From Actinernus sp. WN-2022 (taxonomy: Eukaryota; Cnidaria; Anthozoa; Actiniaria; Actinernidae), in assembly GCA_030867875.1 (NCBI GenBank), contig JAOWCC010001589.1, positions 142,511,745-142,575,744 of the forward strand: a DNA stretch of 64,000 nucleotides, read 5' to 3'. The first letter of the stretch is position 1. Each line of letters starts with the position of its first letter. This document shows, piece after piece, positions 44,041-58,762 of this stretch. Under the pieces are notes generated by a model. It had not been told where the DNA came from. It did not search any database and saw only the letters and a list, made by a program, of their open reading frames with translations. The translations under genes were made by a program, and so were the position numbers.

Positions 44041-44962
44041 TAAAATTTTGGCCATTTTGTCAGCCGTTTTTAATCATATTACTAGAGAAAATTTACAATG
44101 TTGACCCACAGAAACCAAATTTGTCAGTTGTCAGTTATTTTTAAGGCCGTTTGTCAGTAGTCAGTTAACCCCAGAGTAGCATCTGTTTACATCACATGAT
44201 ATGAATTGTATGGCAACAGCGTTAGCCGATTACCTCTATTACAGTGGAATTTATAGGCCCTTTTCGGAAAAGGGGTGAGAATGGAGGATGAAATAAAAAG
44301 AGGAAAAAAGATATTAGTACACACCTAATTACTTGAGCACATCGGGTAGATAGCAGACAAATTTGGTGCCCATCTATTAATTATTAACCAAAACTCTCAA
44401 TTTTAATTGTTCATAAAACCTTCTTTTTCCTATTTACTCAAAACAAATCACATCCCCCTCCCCCAATTTTTCCCTATGGAAAGCCATGAAACATCCAGAA
44501 AAATTCTAATAAACTAAGCGAACCTTCAACTGCAACTTAAGTGAAGCGAATTTAAAATAACATACAATCCCAATGAGAAATAGCGTAAAAAATTACGCAA
44601 ACGCGGCAAAGAAAGCGCATTCACTCTGTAATCCCTCCTTAAATATTTTTTAAGGAGAAGGCTAAATAAAAAGTCGAGTTTTGGGGCTAACATTTTTCAA
44701 TAAAGCCGTGGCTAAAAACTCGAACACTGTTGTACCTGATTAGCCCAGCACTGATAGAGGGTCTGGATAGGGTTAACTGACTACTGGCAAACGGCCTTAA
44801 AAATAACTGACACATGAAATGACGATTTTTTTACATACGGCAAACGAAAAATAACTGCCAACTGACAAATTTGGTTTTTGTGGGTCAAACATTGTAAATC
44901 TTCTCTACTAATATGATTAACAACGGCTGACAAATGGCCAAAATTTTATGAACTGACATGTA
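44031..44962. mobile_element. About 930-bp TIR element with 'TCAGTT' motifs
   Basis: Arms of about 140-190 bp: 'gcatgtcagttaaaattttg', 'cagccgtttttaatcatatt', 'ttgacccacagaaaccaaat' and 'aaggccgtttgtcagtagtc' at the left, all mirrored at 44769-44962. It inserted in a Penelope fragment. A run of 22 C follows at 44966. Confidence 0.75.
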
Positions 44963-46866
44963 GGACCCCCCCCCCCCCCCCCCCCCCAATTCTCTTTCGC
45001 TGCGCTCAGCCGAATAGAAAACATTTCTATTATATACAGCACAACGATACAGGTGTGGAGGGAGTCGCCCAGCATGCAGTCGTTTATAGCATGGCTAATG
45101 TAGCTTGAATAAATAATTCCAATTGTGTCAAGTCTACATTAATAGTCACGTACATGTATATACAGAAAAAACTAACGTGCTGAGCCGGACATGAAAACCA
45201 GCTAAAACCCACGCAGGAAAAAACTTTTGGAACGTGTTCTCCAACCCAATGCTGCAGCACCACATTTTGGAGGTTACAGGTACTAAATTACAGTGGAAGA
45301 CAAAGTTGGATCTAAACGGTAACACTGAACGTTAAGGCTAGACAAAATCCTTCTAAGAAGGACCATGCAATAATTGCCTGTCAATTTACGTAAATAACAA
45401 ATAAATTGAAATCTCAAAAAAGGTCAAAACGAAGGCTTAGTACTAAGTGGCTTAGTACGCCCGAGTGGCTGTGGCAAGGGATTTGCAACTGGCGATGTGC
45501 AGGATGTGCAGGATGTGCAACCGCTGGTCGAAGTCCAGTCTCCTTGGGGTCGCCATGAATGCAGCGACATATTAAGAGGGCATCCATGTGAAAACCGTGC
45601 ACCCTGAAAAAATGAGTCTACATGGTACATCTCAGATTTTGTTCATATTTTGCACATATGTTACTATTGGCCTGGCATTAGACTTGGTAGAATATTTTGG
45701 AAAAATTCCAAAAACTGTAAGAGATATGGGGGTCAGTACGAACTGCCTCAGTTTGAGGGGTATTTCCACTATGTATTTTTAGTCATGTTTACAGAATATT
45801 TTTGAACAAACCATATAAGCTATATACACAAAACGTTTCTACAGCATAAACACGACCAATTGCAATTTAATTATGATATAAGTGGCAAAAAATATTCAGT
45901 ATTCAAGGAGTAAGGCTTTCATGTACAAGTGACTTCCGAAATTATTTTTCAAAAAGTCAAATTTTAGGGTAAAATGACATTCGAATACTATCGATGCGGC
46001 GAAATTGTAGAAGATGAGAGAGTTATTATTTTGTAGATCAGTCATTTGGAAATACAACTGGGGACTAAAAAGTTTGTAAAGTTTATTCAGCTTAGGAGCA
46101 GTGAGGCCAAAGTAACATACTCCCAACGCCCGGGTCCAACGTAAATAAACAATCAACGCCAGATGCAAGCTGTATCGTGTGCAGAATAACGGAACAAATA
46201 ACGGACAGGAATGAGAAACATAGCCCTAAAATAACTGGGTGATTTATTTGTCACTTATGCCTATGGTTTTGCAATAAACAACAACTAATTAACAATCAAC
46301 TTCAAAATAAGAGAAATTAGTATTAATACGAAGGATGAATCAGCGATAAATGCATACCTGATTCTAGCCTTATTTGTGCTCTCCTCCCCAGCTCTGTCAT
46401 GGTCTCGAAGCCACAACTTACGATAATTATCTTCTTGTCGATTTTACACCGAAAGAACATTTACCCATTATAGTTTATACAGATGGCTTTGTAGCATCCG
46501 CCATTTTATTTAGGACTAGAACCCAGTCTGCTGTTGTGTACCACAGGTAGCCCGAACACAGATGTGTACATTCCATGTGGAATATTGGAAGAAAAAACTC
46601 TCTACCGTTGAATCAGCCTTTCCTTTCTTGTCTATTTATATATATATATATTGCTGATCAGATCCCTACACGCTAGGAGATCCGGTGTTTTATCATTTCG
46701 TCTGTGGTGCCCAACATATATACCAGAGTGGGTAATTTATATTGAAATATTTATGAATCTCATGAAACAGAACTGAAAATAATCATAATTCACTACTTAA
46801 TACATCTACATAATTTTGTTTGCAAAACCCTATTTTTTTTCAAGCTGATTATAGGTTAAAATTACC
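44963..46866. other. No gene recognised
   Basis: 45470-45590 shares 'ccagtctccttggggtcgcc' and 'atgaatgcagcga' with 63525-63600, next to the duplicated UGT exon. A (TA)n tract lies at about 46640. Confidence 0.45.
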
Positions 46867-46874
46867 CATGATGC

Positions 46875-47540
46875 TAGGCCTGAATAGATTGTGCTAGCAA
46901 ATCCAGCCAAAGTTGCTCCAAAAAAAGGCTAAAAGTTGCTCAAAAGTTGCCAAAAATTGAAAAAGTTGCCACCAAAATTTGAAAAAGTTGCTCACTTTGG
47001 CGAGCCATTTTATTCTAGATAACAACTTAAAACATGGAATGTTGGATGTGTAATTCAATATAATCTTAAAGTTCAACATAACTACCAATAGTAGTACTTT
47101 CTAATGAAGTAAAGTAGTTTCTAATGAGTAAATCTCATGATATTGACTATAGACACCACATACGGTGATAAAGTTTACAGCCTCTTTGCGTTGTTGTATC
47201 TAATCATGACTGAAGCCTCTGGATAATTCGCGGGCGATATTAAATAGATAGCTGCTGTCCAGTTCGTGGGCGCATATTAATTCATGCACGGAAAGTAGAA
47301 AACAAAGGAATGTTAATCATTTGCAGGGTCAATACTATTCAATACACGTCTACAGCATTCTTAGTGTCGACCAGTTTCAATTAACAGAAACATTTGGGAT
47401 AATTTGGGTGTTTTATCATTATTTGTTGCTCAAAAGTTGCCAAGGAAGGCAAAAGTTGCTCTAGTTGCTTGCAGTACAAAAAGTTGCTCAAAACTCCAGA
47501 AGTTGCTCAAAAGTTGCCGAGCACAATCTATTCAGGCCTA
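46875..47540. mobile_element. hAT-like element, 666 bp, 8-bp target duplication
   Basis: Perfect 20-bp TIRs TAGGCCTGAATAGATTGTGC and inverse, flanked by CATGATGC at 46867-46874 and 47541-47548. Subterminal regions on both sides are packed with 'aaagttgctc' and 'aaagttgcca' motifs, a feature of hAT elements, where they can serve as transposase binding sites. No transposase inside. Confidence 0.85.
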
Positions 47541-47548
47541 CATGATGC

Positions 47549-49660
47549 ACCTGATCTATGTAACTGTTATGGGGTCAAATGTTTGCATACATTCATTCAC
47601 AAGGTCACAACAATGAATTATAAATGATTTCTAACATCCCGTGCATATATCCTGTATATTCACACGACCCACATACGGCCATCCCAATAAAATGTTCCGT
47701 TTCCAATCGCCAGACCGACCCAATTTTTTTTGGAAAAGTTAACAAAAATACAAAGCTTGACATTGACCCAATTTTTGGGAAAAGTTAAAAAAAAAAAATT
47801 GAAGAACATTCTTTCAACTACACCTCTTTTCCTAGCTCTCTACGTATTTGCATTTTATTGGGATGACCTAATCAGCTGTGTCGGTGCCGAACTGGAGCGC
47901 AGTGCTATCCTGAAAAGCGAAGTTCAGAAATGTCTGACGTATGTTTCTATTGCTACAAACTATCTTAGAAAAGGGTTCAGAAAACATCTGGGTGAACGAT
48001 GAAACATATTGTGTGGATCGTGACAGACTTTATCCAGACCTGAATTACGCTGGATTTACATATACATGTATGTGCGGGGCGCTTGTTCAGACACACGATA
48101 AGCCACAAAGTTTACAAGCATGAGTAGTTATGTTAGTTATCTTGCCATTAATGCGGCTGACCAACAAGCACTGAGGGTGGTCACTGCCAGATATTTGTTT
48201 AACGTCCAAAGTGGTTCCTTAGCGTCCTGTGATACACAGCTGCTGATGAATACGAGCGTCGTGAGATGCAATCTCATTCCCAGAGCCCGCGATCTTTTGA
48301 CGCAATTCTTGAGATATCATTATATCACTGAAGGGATTTCATCTATTTCGGTGATACCACATTTGATTTCATGGATTATACACACATTTTGGTATTTCAA
48401 CGGAACGAACAGAATATTATGCACAAGATTGAAACAAATTGAGTCCGTAACAAGGTAGTAACGACATCAGAATGGCTTCCCGTTGCTGAATCTAAACGGT
48501 TCTAACTTGGCCAACTATTCGATGAGCATATAATAAAGGGCTTCCAAGAAAACGAAACCATTAGGGTTTTTTTTATTATGAAAAGAAAACATCGTTTCTT
48601 TACAGAATAAAAACTAAAAACTTGAATAGAGAATCGGCTGAAGAACCTAAATACGACTGTACGTGCATTTCTACTTGTCACTCATTCACCCCGCTACAGA
48701 GGCTCGCAAAATTCATAGTGACTCGCCGGATTAGAAGCTGTATTTAAAGCGTAGCGTAGTTTGAAATCCTCTATATATCATATTCAAAGAAAATTCATTG
48801 TCTTTGATCCAATCAAACAATTTTAAATGAAGATACTGCCATAAACTATGAGTACCTATTTTTCAGCTTTGACTACGTCAAACTCGACAATAATTCAGTC
48901 ACTTTAGACATCTGCATATCGGGTGATGGACTTGGTCACCCTTCAAAACTAAAATAATATTGAAAATGAATGTGCATTCGAATTCTTAAAGCAATTATTG
49001 GCAGAAAATATGTGAAGTTCACCGTATTTTCGATTTTAATCGGAAAAAAATCGCCCTGTCACCATATCGTCGTTTGTTTAATAACTGAACATTGCGGATT
49101 TTGAGAGTGCGTACTCTCTAACCCAGCATTAACTTTACAGAGATTTTTTTTACCAGATGCAAAGATCTATTGTAAGTCAATCTAGAAATATTTCTAAATT
49201 CAAAGAAAAGAAGGACGCAACTCTGCAAACGGCCATTGCCAGACAGCATTTATCGGGTTTTAAAAAGACCTATTAAAGTAGCGTTAAATAAAAATTCGAC
49301 AGAAGCGACAAAATATAAATAAAATTAGTTGATTTTGGTTTTAATATGCTGACGGGACTTAGTACTAAAGCAGGTAAAAATATTATCTTTCTACTTAAAA
49401 TCATTTGCGATTGCGACATGTTACAACATAAGGTATATTTTGCTCTGATTTTGAGCATTTCAGGGGGTCAAACAGTTTGATTGTCATATCTCAAAGGCCT
49501 TTTACATTTCAGCCAAACTATTTCACATGGGACATTAGCTAGTTAAGATATAAATGTGTGCCAAGTTTAAAGGAAATCGGAGAGGTGCACTGTAGACTCG
49601 TCTGCATGGTTTTCACATGGATCCTCTCTTAAGTAAACAACTCGGATGATAATCGTTGTT
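47549..49660. other. No gene recognised
   Basis: Several frames of 60-112 residues without domains. A duplicated 'gacccaattttt...ggaaaagtta' motif lies at 47715-47790. 49595-49665 is the probable 5' leader of the UGT gene; 'agtaaacaactcggatgata' just before the ATG is also present upstream of the duplicate exon at 63601. Confidence 0.4.
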
Positions 49661-49665
49661 TCAAC

Positions 49666-49824
49666 ATGGCTTCCTGTACTATGCTAATGATGCTGTCGTC
49701 TCTCGCACTTGCCTTTATTCAGCCTTCAAAAGCAGCCAATATCGTGGGTTACCCGATGTTTGGAGGCAGTCAGTATCTGGGTATGAAGAGGATCTCAGAG
49801 GAGCTGGCGAGTAGGGGGCATGAG
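49666..49824 (+). CDS. UGT exon 1 (signal peptide, start of acceptor domain)
   Basis: 53 codons, MASCTMLMMLSSLALAFIQP to SRGHE, then the donor gttagt. The hydrophobic core of about residues 6-18 and the SKA/A site fit a cleaved signal peptide. Nearly identical to the broken copy at 63635. Confidence 0.88.
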
Positions 49825-52800
49825 GTTAGTTAATTAGCACAGTAATTCGTGTTATCCTCTCTTGCAGAATTGTTTACGACAGTTGGAAACTCGATGCATT
49901 ATAGTCTGAGAGAATCGTATACGAAATTAGATATCCCTCGGCCCAATACTGAATTCGTGAAAAAAGCTATGATGGAGCAAAATCAGTGTTATATGCTGTA
50001 TGAATAATAAAGTTCATTGATGACATTGATTGATCCATCCTCGGGTTAGTGAACGACGGGCAAACCGTTGTTTGCCCGTCGCTCACTAACTGCCCCTGGG
50101 TATCGGAGGATGTGATTGATCTCAAGGTCGTGTAAAACAACTCGATCGATCAGGATAGATGATATATAATGGACTGGATGTGGTTTAGTAAGATGTAACA
50201 CAATACTGCAGCGTTCATATAGGCATTCCGGCTTTAGTACACAAGCAGACAGCTGCTACGAACAAATTTGCGATTCGCAGCACTAAAGACAAAACCAACA
50301 ACGAAATATTTCAGGAGGACAGTTAGACCATTAGATATAACAAGCATGTTGGACAATTCATGTTGGTGTATCAGCTCATCGCTGTCATCGTGAGCTAGTA
50401 GGGACGGTATTATCCATTTTTTTATAATTAGCAAATAGTCTGTAAGTACGCCTATCACACTTATTATATTTATAGGAGTTATGTGATCATGACATATGTT
50501 ATTAGTATATATTAGTATATATTAGTATATTTTTTAATAGTTATTTACTTCATAATTAGTATTTAGCAAATAGCCTAATACTTATTGTATATGATTATCA
50601 CACTTATAGGAGTTATGTGATTACGATACATGTTTAGCATATATTAACCTTCTTATATACAAATTTGTATAATGTTATTCACAATTTACCTTACTACATC
50701 ATTACGCGAGAACCGTCACGCTTTTTGTTTACCCTCAGTGAACAATGAACAAATGTATTGCTATTAAACTTGTTAAGCGTTAATCAACCAAGAACGCTTT
50801 AAGTACTGTTTAAAACACGAACAGCAGTGTTTTATCAAGTTTAAAAATTCGAGGACGAAGCCCGAGAATTTTTAGACTCGATAAAACACGTGCTGTGAGT
50901 GTTTTAAACGGTTTCAAAAACGCTTTAAGAATGCGATGAAAGAAAGACGCACTACTCAAGGGAATGGTTACTTAATGAACCATTGAACCTTTGTATTCAC
51001 AACGCCATGCAAAATATTCGAGTAATCACCGCCTGCAATTACGAACATCTCAAGGGAATGACATGAAGAAATTACCATACTATGTTGTTTGAAGCGGCGT
51101 TTCGCAATGCAAGAAGAACCTGCACTTGAAGGATTTGGTGTCGTGGTTTACCTCGATAAAGTTAAAGACTTGGAAAGCGATGTGACTGACATGACGGCAG
51201 ACTCTAAATGTTTGGCTCCGGCACAAAATATGTAAGTTTAATGCACGTTTTTATTATTTTACGGCTTTGAGTTTGGTTTCATAATTGGAACTAAACAGTG
51301 GCTCGGTAAACAAGTAATGGTAGTTGGATAACTTCATTTTAAAAATATTATCTGTGTAGCTCGGTAGTCTGCTGATATGAGTAAATTTAGTGCAAAAATT
51401 ATTATCTAAATTAGCCGGTAACAAAACGAGCGGGGGACTGGAACCGAGTCAGTAAAACTAATTCAATTAATAACTAGTCAAAGTGAGCATTATTTTCCAA
51501 AAGAACGGATCAAACTTAGCTAGTCTGGAAAGTTTGGTGAACTTTGCCTCAATATTGGCGATGCTAGAAGGCACCAAATATATCAATTTTCCCATACAAA
51601 CTCTCTTATTTTTTAACGTTACGTTGTCCCTCCAAACCATACATTCATTGTAAAATTCTGGAGGGACAAAGACATTTCAATTGCCTATAATTCAGACAAG
51701 ATTCACTTCAATCACGTCAAACTTGGCAAACATGCTAATTTCAACATGCTCTATCATGTAATGAACTCATTTTAGAATTAGAGTAATTCTGATAAACTCG
51801 GTCCCAGTGTCCTGCTCGTTTTGTTAGTCTCAATCATTAACCCCGTTTCCCTCTGGGACAGAATTCAAATCCCTCCGCGGGCATTTTAGAATGATGAGAT
51901 TTTATCAGGTATAAAGGAGCATGCACGTGACTGATTTGCTTCATCTGATTGGACAAAATGCTCATTAATTATTCATGAGTTTTTGAAGGTGCTTTTTAAA
52001 ACTAGGTACGTAAAGATTAGGCAGCTTTGATCTCTTCAGAAATAGCGTTCCATAAATTTACAATTATTATAACAAACCTTGTTTATGGTATAACCCTGAT
52101 GATGCACGGCGAGAACAACCCGAGTAGAAAGATATATAATTAGTTAAGTTAATATTTATCTGTTTCTCTGAATTTCTAACGGGGCCTGAAACAACCATAG
52201 GGCCGGGCTGATCGAAGCCAGGACCCGGCTAATCCACAGATCGAATTGGAATTTAGCGTGTCGGTTTTTGTGGAGTGAGGAAAACCGGAGGATCCGGTGA
52301 AAACCCTCGGAGCAAGAGCGAGCCGTGGCCGGAGATTGAATCTGGGCAACAGAGGTGAGAGTCGAAGCGCTTAACCACTGCACGGCGTCCTCGGCTCCCC
52401 ACCTCGCTACCCCGGCTCCTCGGATTTGCACTTGAAGAAGAAAATAAGATCAAGATACTCTAACCAGTAATTCAACGGGAAGGAGATTCAAGGAGATCCG
52501 GCTGTCGATCTCTATAAAAATAAACCGGATACCTCTAGCTTTGTAAGTGCTATTCTGTGCTCAGTTCACAAGTTCAACTGATTCAACTTTTACTGAGGGG
52601 CCCACAGCTGGCTACAGTATCCGTAGTGAGAAGCAGGTTTTACAGTGACATTTTACCCTTGGGTAGGAGAGGTCAGTGATCGGTTGTGAAACCTCCCTCA
52701 TAGTGTTTGTTGGAATCAGACTAATTATTTAAACAGCGGGAGTATCGGTGATGCAGACGTTGTTCTATTAATCAGGTCAGTAACTGTGATGTAGACCTGA

Positions 52801-55800
52801 TGGTTTATTAATTAGCTCTGTATCCAACAAGAACAAGTATCTGTCGAAGTATGCATGGACAGAATATCTAATGAGGTCTGTACTGGGATTTACCATCATG
52901 TGGTATCATTCAGAGCACTGGATTGGCTAGTACCCTTATGAATTATTAATGAGGTTTAGAAGGGTTTCCCATCAAAATTTCATTTTTTATGAAATTTTGA
53001 TGGGAAACGTAAAAGGCACAGTGTGCGCTGTGCTTCTACTTGACACTTTATGGATAGGGAGGTCAGTGATCAGTTGTGAGACCTTCATCGTACTAACTAA
53101 TATATAGTTAGTATTCTTGTACCCGATACAGAATTCCTATAGCTTACTATTTGTTTTCGTTTTTTATCTCTTTGCACATGTTTTAACGAGTGTCAGTGCC
53201 GTGAGTTCGACGTGATGTGTCCTGATCCCGCTGTACGAAGTTTTGTTCTAGTGCCATTTATATTGTTGATAAATTAGTTTTCCCCTCTGGCACAACGCCA
53301 ACACTGTGTCTTGCTACTTTAAGCTTGCTCAAGTCCTACGCCTGGAGCCACTTGCGCCTTATTCTCAGCCGACTTGAATCTGTTACCGCTAGCTCCTCTG
53401 CTGATTACTCAGCCGACTTGAATCTGTTACCGCTAGCTCCTCTGCTGATTACTCAGCCGACTTGAATCTGTTACCGCTAGCTCCTCTGCTTATTACTCAG
53501 CCGACTTGAATCTGTTACCGCTAGCTCCTCTACTCATTACTCAGCCGACTTGAATCTGTTACCGCTAGCTCCTCTACTCATTACTCAGCCGACCTGAATC
53601 TGTTACCGCTAGCTCCTCTACTCATTACTCAGCCGACTTGAATCTGTTACCGCTAGCTCCTCTACTCATTACTCAGCCGACTTGAATCTGTTACCGCTAG
53701 CTCCTCTACTCATTACTCAGCCGACTTGAATCTGTTACCGCTAGCTCCTCTACTCATTACTCAGCCGACTTGAATCTGTTACCGCTAGCTCCTCTACTCA
53801 TTACTCAGCCGACTTGAATCTGTTACCGCTAGCTCCTCTACTCATTACTCAGCCGACTTGAATCTGTTACCGCTAGCTCCTCTACTCATTACTCAGCCGA
53901 CTTGAATCTGTTACCGCTAGCTCCTCTACTCATTACTCAGCCGACTTGAATCTGTTACCGCTAGCTCCTCTACTCATTACTCAGCCGACTTGAATCTGTT
54001 ACCGCTAGCTCCTCTACTCATTACTCAGCCGACTTGAATCTGTTACCGCTAGCTCCTCTACTCATTACTCAGCCGACTTGAATCTGTTACCGCTAGCTCC
54101 TCTACTCATTACTCAGCCGACTTGAATCTGTTACCGCTAGCTCCTCTACTCATTACTCAGCCGACTTGAATCTGTTACCGCTAGCTCCTCTACTCATTAC
54201 TCAGCCGACTTGAATCTGTTACCGCTAGCTCCTCTGCTCATTACTCAGCCGACTTGAATCTGTTACCGCTAGCTCCTCTGCTCATTACTCAGCCGACTTG
54301 AATCTGTTACCGCTAGCTCCTCTGCTCATTACTCAGCCGACTTGAATCTGTTACCGCTAGCTCCTCTGCTCATTACTCAGCCGACTTGAATCTGTTACCG
54401 CTAGCTCCTCTGCTCATTACTCAGCCGACTTGAATCTGTTACCGCTAGCTCCTCTGCTCATTACTCAGCCGACTTGAATCTGTTACCGCTAGCTCCTCTA
54501 CTCATTACTCAGCCGACTTGAATCTGTTACCGCTAGCTCCTCTACTCATTACTCAGCCGACTTGAATCTGTTACCGCTAGCTCCTCTGCTCATTACTCAG
54601 CCGACTTGAATCTGTTACCGCTAGCTCCTCTGCTCATTACTCAGCCGACTTGAATCTGTTACCGCTAGCTCCTCTGCTCATTACTCAGCCGACTTGAATC
54701 TGTTACCGCTAGCTCCTCTACTCATTACTCAGCCGACTTGAATCTGTTACCGCTAGCTCCTCTACTCATTACTCAGCCGACTTGAATCTGTTGAATAACT
54801 TGGACAACTTTGTCACTGCCTTTCCTTCTCGGTCTTCGACTTACTTTGGGGTTCATATAGCTGTGTATAGACCTCTTAATTCCATGTTTTTAGTATGTGT
54901 GTGCTTCTCTTAGCCTGGAGAGTTTATGGAGTTCCCTGATTCCTCACGGTTGCCACTGCCCACTCTTATTTCACGAGCCTGAAAGGGAATAATGCGAATA
55001 GGTTACTCTTTGTTAATTATATCGTTACACAAATTAACTCAGTGCCGCTTTAATATTATGGTGAAAGAGCCTGGTGATATTTTACATAATTTGCTAAAAA
55101 TAGTCTTCGGTATCTATACCTTAATATCGGCACCTATTTAAATTACTTATGTGGGCCGGTGTGGGCCTGGTTGTTCGAAGGCCAATTAAGCTAATACAAG
55201 ATTAAGGGCATCTTTAGTTCGATTTGCTCATTTGTGAGCTACAGATTTGAGGTTAAAAACTTATTGCTAGAGGGGGAATAACAAGTACTTTTCTACTTGC
55301 CTTGCTAGATTTGAAAACATATACGTTCTACGTACCGAGAGAACCAAAACCATGGGTTGAGACTTAATCCAGGGTTAGCGCTAATCTGGCTTCGAACAAC
55401 TGGATAGGCCGGACAACCCAACGACTATACAAAGATGTATTCGAAATAATACATTTCTCGGTGTTGCGTACTCTATGAAAAGAAAATCAGTTTTAAAGTT
55501 CGAAAAGTACCCGATTCTCCGCCGATAAATGTGGCTTGTGAGATGTGGCGGCACACATACCAAGGAAAACCAATCACATCTCCGGCACAAAGTAAACGCA
55601 ATGGTCCGTAATTAGGAACTGTTAGTACAGCTTGCCGGGGAAACATGTCAAAACTAATTTATTCCCCGAACCTGACGTCACAAATTACAAGCCCTGGACA
55701 TAGAGGAGGTTGTGAGAAAGGTTTCCGATTTTTTTTCTGACTCGGAACACAATAAATTGAATTCTAATCTAAGGCTCTTCATATTATGTAGATTGACTCG

Positions 55801-58762
55801 TAGAACTAAAGTTGGTTTAGGGTACAGTTCGATCTCTTTAACGCATTGATGATAAACTTGACGCTACGCAGGGGCTTAAGGACGTCCTGAAAATGTCTTT
55901 TTGGAGAAGGGGGGGGGGGGGGGGGGGGGGCAAAATGATGAATTCTGGGACATTTTCATTCTGGGGGAGAGGGGGGTAGGGGGGAGGGGGGGCAAAATGA
56001 TGAATTCTAGGACATTTCAATCATTGTTGACTTCTGTCAATCTCTCTTCTGTGACTGGGCAGAGGGGGACAACTGATCCACCTCGTCCCCCCCCCCCCCT
56101 CCCTACTCCACTGACGCTACGCAATTCTCAATTCCTGCAGGTCACACTCTTAGTCAGTTCAATCCAGAAGTTAGCGCCTTCGGACAAAGTCAAGCATGGC
56201 ATCTACAAGGTTCCTTATGACAAGGGTTTTGTGGAAAGGGAATTAATCAGCAAAGTTATCAAGGGAGGTATACGTGAAATGTTTAACCCTAATGGCATGC
56301 CTGCAGTTCTACGGGCATTTTGCGAAGCACTACTGAATGATACAGAGTTGCTTGACACGTTCAAAAACCACGATCTGATCATTACTGATTGTTTGATGTT
56401 CTGTGGTCCAATAGTCGCTGATTACCTGGGCCTGCTCAGAGTAGAGTACTGTCCCGCGTCACCCAGAGTACCCCTAATGACATACCATCATGCCCAGATG
56501 TATCCCTCGTACGTACCTCAAATGATGTCAAACAATCCTGCAGACATGAATTTTCTACAGCGGGTCAAGAACACATTAGTGTGTGGTGCTGCTCACATGT
56601 TCGTGTATGTCACAATTTTACGAGGGTTTGAAGATATCAAGACGAGGTACAACATCAAACCGGAGAGGAGTTTTGTTGAGTCGATGGGTGATGCTGAGTT
56701 GGTTCTTCTACTGGCTGACTTCGCTTTAGACTATCCACATCCTGTTTTACCAGGTGAGTAAATAGATTAGTGGCGCAGGTGATATGTGATAGGGCTTCTA
56801 TCAGTGTCAACGACTTGCAGTTACAACATCCAGAAAGCTAGCCAGGCCGGCAGACGAAAACCAGTTATACTGTAGCGATAATGACAATGATAATAGCGAA
56901 CTGGTGAATTCGTAATGATGAACTAAGAAAGCGATCCGTCTGCATGGTTTAATGCCTCTATCACTTCCAAACCTGCCCATCCAACCCGGGCACCGTGAGT
57001 GGGGCATGCGGGCATTTGCCAGCAAGGGAAAGTTGGGGGGTGGGGAATTTGTCAAAAAGAGTGAAACGTAGCGAATTTTACATCAATGTTTATAAGTTTA
57101 TGCACTCGTTCCGCAGAGGTGGGGCATTATAAGGTGGAGATGATTTATAAATGTCAAATGCCCCACAATTTCATGGGGGGGGGGGGGGGGGGGGGGCGGT
57201 TGGGTAGGTTGGAAGAATGTTGAAGATGAATTTCATTTTGTTGTCAAATGCAATACCTACAACGATCTAAGGTCAAAACTTCTCCAAGCTCTAAATTTTT
57301 CAACAGATATGTCAGACAATCAGCTATTTAACATAATCATCAACCCGCCATCTGCAGTAGCACCCATTGCAGCGAAGTTTGTATATAACTGCTTTCAATT
57401 AAGAGGCACACTTGTAAAGTGAATACAGTCGTGTAAGTGCACTTACGAGATGGATCATCGTTGTAAAAACACCAAATAGCTAGCGTTCTACTTAATTCTT
57501 TGTTGGGACAAAGTCTATGTACACCATGTATACGACTCCAATAAACTATTTCTGTCTGTCTGTCTGTCATAAGGATAAGTATATGCATAACACTGGGTGT
57601 TGGTTAATATTCCATTCTCACATCTGTCTTTTGTTGTAAAGAACGTGTTTGCTTTAGTCACTGTTTGAGTAGCCAATCAGAGCACGCGAAATGTGGTGTG
57701 GTATATACTAAATATTCTTATTTTGGCTACAAACATTGTCAATGTCGTCTGTAAACTGTTGAAGTGATTTAAGGAACTTTAAAGGTCAATCTCTGTGAAT
57801 GTGTAACCTCTTGTCCGTTTTTATCTGAAAGCCCACCAACGATGTAATCAAGATCTCAAGATATAATTATGTTTCTATATATCTTCATGATAGGTCATAA
57901 GCTGATTGGCCCAGTAAATATACAGCCACCCAAACCCCTCCCCCCTGATCTACAGCAGCTGATGGACAGTTCTGGTGATGATGGCGTCATTATTGTGTCG
58001 TTTGGCTCCAACGTTGCCTCAGCACTTGACAGTGATAAAGTTGACCTGTTGGCCGATGCTTTTGGGAGACTGAAAGAAAAAGTTATTTGGAGACTTACAG
58101 GTACACGACTTTGTGTTCGTTTTAAAGTGGAAAGCTTATTTGATTGTAAGGTGTTTTTCACGGATCCAAGTTTGACCCCTACTTGGTTTCCATACACGAA
58201 TAATCACAGATCCATTCTTTCAAAACTATTAAACAAAGCGGTCATGAGAAGTAACATACTTGCAACAAGCCGACCACGTACTGAATGGGTATTTCGAAAA
58301 ATTTCAGCGAACGCAAACTTGCCCACTCAAAACTCAACTAATAAAATGGACTTTGAGAAAGTTTATTGAGAAGGGATAAAATGCCGACTACGTCGACATA
58401 CTCATTCATCCGACGATAAACAAAAAAAATAACTTTTTATTCGATCAATGCAGCTTGTGTTCTGCACTAATGTTAAAGTCAAGTCACTTTTATTTGAGGG
58501 CAGCACGTTTACCGATGAAACTCAGTACTCTCACATGTGGACCGCCCAGTTTACATAAGGGGCCGACCATTTGACTTTTGAGGGGGGGAGGGGGGGGGAT
58601 GGGTGTTCTTGTCTGTGCTGGATTTTTTTTCTTTAGCAGTGTTGTTGCACGATTTTTTTTGGCGAAAAAAGCGGAGCCAGAACAAAGCTTTTCCGCTTGC
58701 AGGATTTTTTTTGTCAACACCGTTGGCTTGCAGGAATTTTTTTTCATAAACACCCACCCCCC

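Noticed and set aside
47730..48458. Chain of 60-112-residue ORFs as a host gene
   Set aside because: No shared domain, no convincing splice sites linking them, and low-complexity starts.
53368..54792. CRISPR-like regularly spaced repeat
   Set aside because: The 44-bp units are contiguous with no unique spacers, and the context is a eukaryotic intron.
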